Assembly (NCBI GenBank): GCA_947175265.1
Contig: CAMWMD010000002.1
Span: forward strand, 103,316 to 167,315
DNA: 64,000 bases
Reading direction: 5' to 3'
From: an uncultured Porphyromonadaceae bacterium
GTDB lineage: Bacteria > Bacteroidota > Bacteroidia > Bacteroidales > Muribaculaceae
The notes under the pieces were generated by a model that worked only from the letters and a program-made list of their open reading frames with translations, searched no databases and was not told where the DNA came from. Positions 61,278 to 64,000 of this stretch are shown here, one piece after another; position 1 is the stretch's first letter; the number at the start of each line of letters is the position of its first letter. A program made the translations under genes and the position numbers.

Positions 61278-62699
61278 ATGACACATACGGAGAATTATGC
61301 GTCGGGAGAGGTGCTTCGGCTTCTCTTCCGTCAAAGATTCGGCGAGGAGGCGTGCATTGAGCGTCTCCCGGGTGCGGGGTCCGACAGAATATATTTCAGA
61401 CTCAAAGGTAAGGATGGAAAAAACGCCGTGGGCACCTTGGGTCCTGACCACCGTGAGAACGAATGCTTCGTGAGTCTTTCCGAAATTTTCCGTAGTCATG
61501 GCATCCCTGTCCCTGAGATTTATGCCGCAACTTCCGACATGGGTGCATATCTGCAGGAAGATCTCGGCCGTACCGACCTCCTTTCTTATCTTAAGACTCC
61601 TGAGAGGATTCCCTTGGCGGCAGATGCGCTCAGGCAACTTGTGAGGCTCCAGACAATACCCTCCCGTGAGTGGCGCAGGAAGGTGATGAGCACGCCGTTT
61701 TCAAGAAGAATGGTCTTGTGGGACCTCAATTACTTCAAATATGATTTCCTCAAACCCGCCGGAATACCTTTTGACGAAGAACGCCTCGAAGATGATTTCG
61801 AGACCCTCTCCGTGGCTATCTCCAAAATAGGGGAGAGCCTTTCCGGCTTCATGTACCGCGATTTCCAGAGCCGTAACGTAATGATAAAGGAGGGGAAACC
61901 CTTCTTTATAGATTATCAGGGGGGGCGGGTCGGCCCTATCCTGTATGACGTGGTTTCATTTCTCTGGCAGGTAAAGGCGGATTTCTCCGAAGAGGAACGG
62001 GAGGCGCTGATAGGTGTGTATATGGAGGCACTCGCCAAGATCCGTGCATTCGATGAGGCGGAAGTAAGGAGGGATATCGCTATGTTTGTCTTGCTCCGGA
62101 CTCTGCAGGTGCTCGGGGCATACGGGTTCAGAGGCCTGGTGGAGAAAAAGGCACATTTCATAGAGAGCATTCCGGGCGCGATTTCAAATCTCAAGGATAT
62201 ACTTGAAAAGGGTGTCCTTGACCCATATCCGGAGATTGCCGCAGTCGCCCGGGAGTGTGTCGGAAGCCGTTTTGCCCACATCATAAAGAACGAAGTCCTG
62301 AAGGTTTCGGTCTTCAGTTTCTCCTACAAGCGTGGATACCCTGAGGATTTGAGCGGCAACGGGGGTGGTTTCATGTTCGATTGTAGGGGAATGCACAATC
62401 CGGGACGCTATGATGAATATAAACCTTTGACAGGTCTTGACAAGCCGGTGCGCGACTTCCTCGAAGAGAGGGGAGAGGTGCAGGAGTTCGTGAAAAAGAG
62501 TGTCGGTATAGTGGCTCCTTCCGTTGAAAGGTATCTCTCCCGGGGATTCAGTTCCCTTCAGGTCGGATTCGGATGTACCGGGGGACAACACCGCTCAGTC
62601 TACTGCGCGGAAGCATTTGCCGAAGAGATAAAGAGGAGGTTTGCTGATGCGCAGGTCGAGGTGATACACCGGGAGCAGGGGATAAGGGAAATGAAATAA
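61278..62699 (+). CDS. AmgK-like sugar kinase fused to a RapZ C-terminal domain
   Basis: A 473-residue two-domain protein. Residues 1-320 are an aminoglycoside-phosphotransferase-type kinase: AYLQEDLGRTDLLSYLKTPE near 95, the catalytic loop FMYRDFQSRNVMIKEGKPFF near 194 and the metal aspartate in IDYQGGRVGPILYD. This matches AmgK, which phosphorylates the anomeric carbon of N-acetylmuramate or N-acetylglucosamine. Residues 335-473 correspond to the C-terminal domain of RapZ: SVFSFSYKRGYPEDLSGNGG, FDCRGMHNPGRYDEYKPLTG and GFGCTGGQHRSVYCAEAFAE near 432. In RapZ that domain binds glucosamine-6-phosphate and small RNA. It is followed 26 bases later by a MurU-like gene. Confidence 0.85.
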   Translation: MTHTENYASGEVLRLLFRQRFGEEACIERLPGAGSDRIYFRLKGKDGKNAVGTLGPDHRENECFVSLSEIFRSHGIPVPEIYAATSDMGAYLQEDLGRTDLLSYLKTPERIPLAADALRQLVRLQTIPSREWRRKVMSTPFSRRMVLWDLNYFKYDFLKPAGIPFDEERLEDDFETLSVAISKIGESLSGFMYRDFQSRNVMIKEGKPFFIDYQGGRVGPILYDVVSFLWQVKADFSEEEREALIGVYMEALAKIRAFDEAEVRRDIAMFVLLRTLQVLGAYGFRGLVEKKAHFIESIPGAISNLKDILEKGVLDPYPEIAAVARECVGSRFAHIIKNEVLKVSVFSFSYKRGYPEDLSGNGGGFMFDCRGMHNPGRYDEYKPLTGLDKPVRDFLEERGEVQEFVKKSVGIVAPSVERYLSRGFSSLQVGFGCTGGQHRSVYCAEAFAEEIKRRFADAQVEVIHREQGIREMK

Positions 62700-62725
62700 A
62701 CACGATAACAGAAAAAGGAATCAGA

Positions 62726-63469
62726 ATGAAGGCAATGGTTCTGGCAGCCGGACTCGGCAGCCGTCTTAAACCCTGGACTTTGGAGCATCCCAAGGCACTC
62801 GTCCCCGTGCAGGGAGTCCCGATGCTCGAGAGAGTCATTGATAAGTTAAGGAGGGAGGGATTTGACGAAATTGTCGTCAACATACATCATTTCGGGGAGC
62901 AGATTGTGGAGTTCCTGAGGAAAAGGGATTTCGGTATCCCTATCCATATCAGTGATGAGAGCGACAGGCTTCTCGACACGGGGGGAGCCATACTTCATGC
63001 ACTGGATTTGTTGAAACCTTGGGAGAGCCCCGTGCTGATACATAATGTGGATATTCTCAGTGATGCCAATCTGCACGCCCTCATGGAAGCGCACGAATCG
63101 GGTGGCGCGGATTCCACTCTGCTCGTCAGCGACAGGGAATCGAGCCGGCACCTTATCTTTGATGAGGAGATGAACCTTAGGGGATGGCATCACGTCAAGG
63201 ACAACCTTTACCGTCCGTCAGGTTTTATCCCGCGACCCGACGACAGGGAATATGCGTTCAGCGGTATTCATGTGGTGGGTGAAGGTCTTGCCGATTCCAT
63301 GAAAAGGAAGCAAAAGGATGAGAAATTCCCGATAATGGATTTTCTTCTTCGCGACGACAACGGTTGCAGGATAAAGGGTGTGGTCAGGGAAGGATTGCGC
63401 CTTATAGATATAGGAAAGCCCGCGACATTGTCGCAGGCCAATATGGATTTCTTAGGTAAATATTCTTAG
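62726..63469 (+). CDS. Sugar-phosphate nucleotidyltransferase (MurU-like)
   Basis: A 247-residue nucleotidyltransferase. The N-terminus MKAMVLAAGLGSRLKPWTLE followed by HPKALVPVQGVPMLE is the nucleotide-binding signature (GxGxRxxPxT, PK). Middle segments VLIHNVDILSDANL (metal Asp) and YAFSGIHVVGEGLADSM match the family. MurU makes UDP-N-acetylmuramate from the 1-phosphate that AmgK supplies, in a peptidoglycan recycling route that bypasses GlcNAc-6-P. Its place next to the AmgK-like gene supports this role. Mannose-1-phosphate guanylyltransferase is the main alternative. Confidence 0.85.
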   Translation: MKAMVLAAGLGSRLKPWTLEHPKALVPVQGVPMLERVIDKLRREGFDEIVVNIHHFGEQIVEFLRKRDFGIPIHISDESDRLLDTGGAILHALDLLKPWESPVLIHNVDILSDANLHALMEAHESGGADSTLLVSDRESSRHLIFDEEMNLRGWHHVKDNLYRPSGFIPRPDDREYAFSGIHVVGEGLADSMKRKQKDEKFPIMDFLLRDDNGCRIKGVVREGLRLIDIGKPATLSQANMDFLGKYS

Positions 63470-63515
63470 GATATTAATACCAGAACTGTCGAGGGGATTT
63501 CATAGGCGTTCAATT

Positions 63516-63707
63516 TCAATTGTGGAAATTGTGATGCTGTATGAAATCTCCGTTTCTGTTTGCGTTAAACTGGCAGACACACCCGCCAATGAGGAAAAGC
63601 ACGGCAATTCCTCCGAGCCACCAAGTTACGGTAATGCTTGTGGTGAAGCACGATACAATCAGCAGAATAGATCCGATGATGTAGCAGATAATGGATAGTG
63701 TTTTCAT
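63516..63707 (-). CDS. Small membrane protein
   Basis: A 63-residue protein with two hydrophobic helices (MKTLSIICYIIGSILLIVSC, then VTWWLGGIAVLFLIGGCVCQ) separated by a short turn, and a polar tail with repeated His-Asn. No family recognised. The final codons lie inside a nested inverted repeat (63496-63504 with 63540-63548; inner 63511-63517 with 63525-63531) that may end this gene and the convergent nucleotidyltransferase gene. No clear promoter was seen upstream; the 63708-63890 stretch holds nothing else I can support. Confidence 0.6.
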   Translation of the reverse strand: MKTLSIICYIIGSILLIVSCFTTSITVTWWLGGIAVLFLIGGCVCQFNANRNGDFIQHHNFHN

Positions 63708-63890
63708 AATCAGAACAGTATAAAAAGATTAAAAATGAAGAGGGTCGGTGGATTGGGCTTCTTGCCGGCTCCCCTTGACCCGATAGTTATGGTTCCGGAA
63801 AAGGAGCGTTTGCAGTATAACGCCGGCATGGAGATATAAGTTTAATGGAATCGGGAGCAAAATATGTTAATAATTTCTATGGTATGAAAT

Positions 63891-63921
63891 AAAAAAAAGG
63901 ATTACCTTCGCGGCAATCCTT
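63891..63921 (-). terminator. Terminator of tRNA-Glu
   Basis: A 10-bp stem with one G-T pair (63897-63906 with 63912-63921), loop of five, followed leftward by eight T. Located 27 bases past the tRNA. Confidence 0.8.
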
Positions 63922-63947
63922 AAAGATGTATCGGTTAGAAAGAATAG

Positions 63948-64000
63948 TAGCCGATCCGGGACTCGAACCCGAGTCTCCACCGTGAGAGGGTGGCGTGCTA
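63948..64000 (-). tRNA. tRNA-Glu (CTC), 5' part outside window
   Basis: The leftward strand shows the anticodon arm CCACC, loop CTCTCAC, GGTGG, giving anticodon CTC, which reads the glutamate codon GAG. The T-arm TCGGG, TTCGAGT, CCCGG and the 3' acceptor strand ATCGGCT with discriminator A follow. No CCA is encoded after the discriminator, unlike the initiator tRNA at the other end of the window. The D-arm and 5' acceptor strand lie beyond base 64000. Confidence 0.88.

Overview
The window looks like a chromosomal segment from a gut Bacteroidales bacterium, probably close to Muribaculaceae. This rests on the near-ubiquitous Bacteroidetes promoter signature (TTTG, 19-21 bases, TAnnTTTG), the BioG-BioC fusion, a complete Na+-translocating NADH dehydrogenase, an ExbB-ExbD-ExbD-TonB cluster, BspA-type surface proteins, lipocalin-like lipoproteins, a DUF4249 remnant and a large one-polypeptide pyruvate:ferredoxin oxidoreductase. 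Family-level placement is inference.

Layout. 1-7.7 kb is housekeeping: an RluA-type pseudouridine synthase running off the left edge, initiator tRNA, then a rightward run of TetR regulator, ketoacyl-ACP synthase III, FabG, IspD, RecG and a DbpA-like RNA helicase. 7.7-15.2 kb mixes accessory and core genes: an AAA-ATPase/PD-(D/E)XK protein, a three-gene DUF3791/DUF3990 module that looks like a toxin-antitoxin system, the pyruvate:ferredoxin oxidoreductase, and a HepT/MntA toxin-antitoxin pair. 15.2-24.2 kb is a set of secreted and surface proteins preceded by a long untranslated leader with its own strong promoter, and ended by a frameshifted DUF4249 fragment. 24.2-32.6 kb is defence-like: a methyltransferase with a putative restriction endonuclease, a small beta-barrel gene, then a 1407-residue fusion of a sacsin/Hsp90-type ATPase domain with a superfamily 1 helicase, translationally coupled to a small chimeric nuclease-like protein. 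This fusion is the best candidate for an under-described system here.

32.7-46.5 kb returns to core metabolism: NhaD antiporter, a leftward biotin operon (bioA, bioF, bioG-bioC fusion), PriA, two beta-barrel proteins, a DUF59 protein with LpxH, a candidate orphan small RNA, an RNase D-like exonuclease, BioD and GlyA. 46.5-52.6 kb is the nqrABCDEF operon. 52.7-59.6 kb carries a TPR protein, a PstS-like binding protein, a small membrane protein and the TonB/ExbD/ExbD/ExbB energy-transduction operon. 59.7-64 kb holds Pgk, an AmgK-like kinase fused to a RapZ C-terminal domain next to a MurU-like nucleotidyltransferase (a cell-wall sugar recycling pair), a small membrane protein and a partial tRNA-Glu.

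Throughout, start codons were chosen against the predicted promoters: for pgk, the TetR gene and the AAA-ATPase gene the longest open frame begins upstream of the promoter, so a shorter start is used. All functions are read from motifs and family knowledge; no database search was run.
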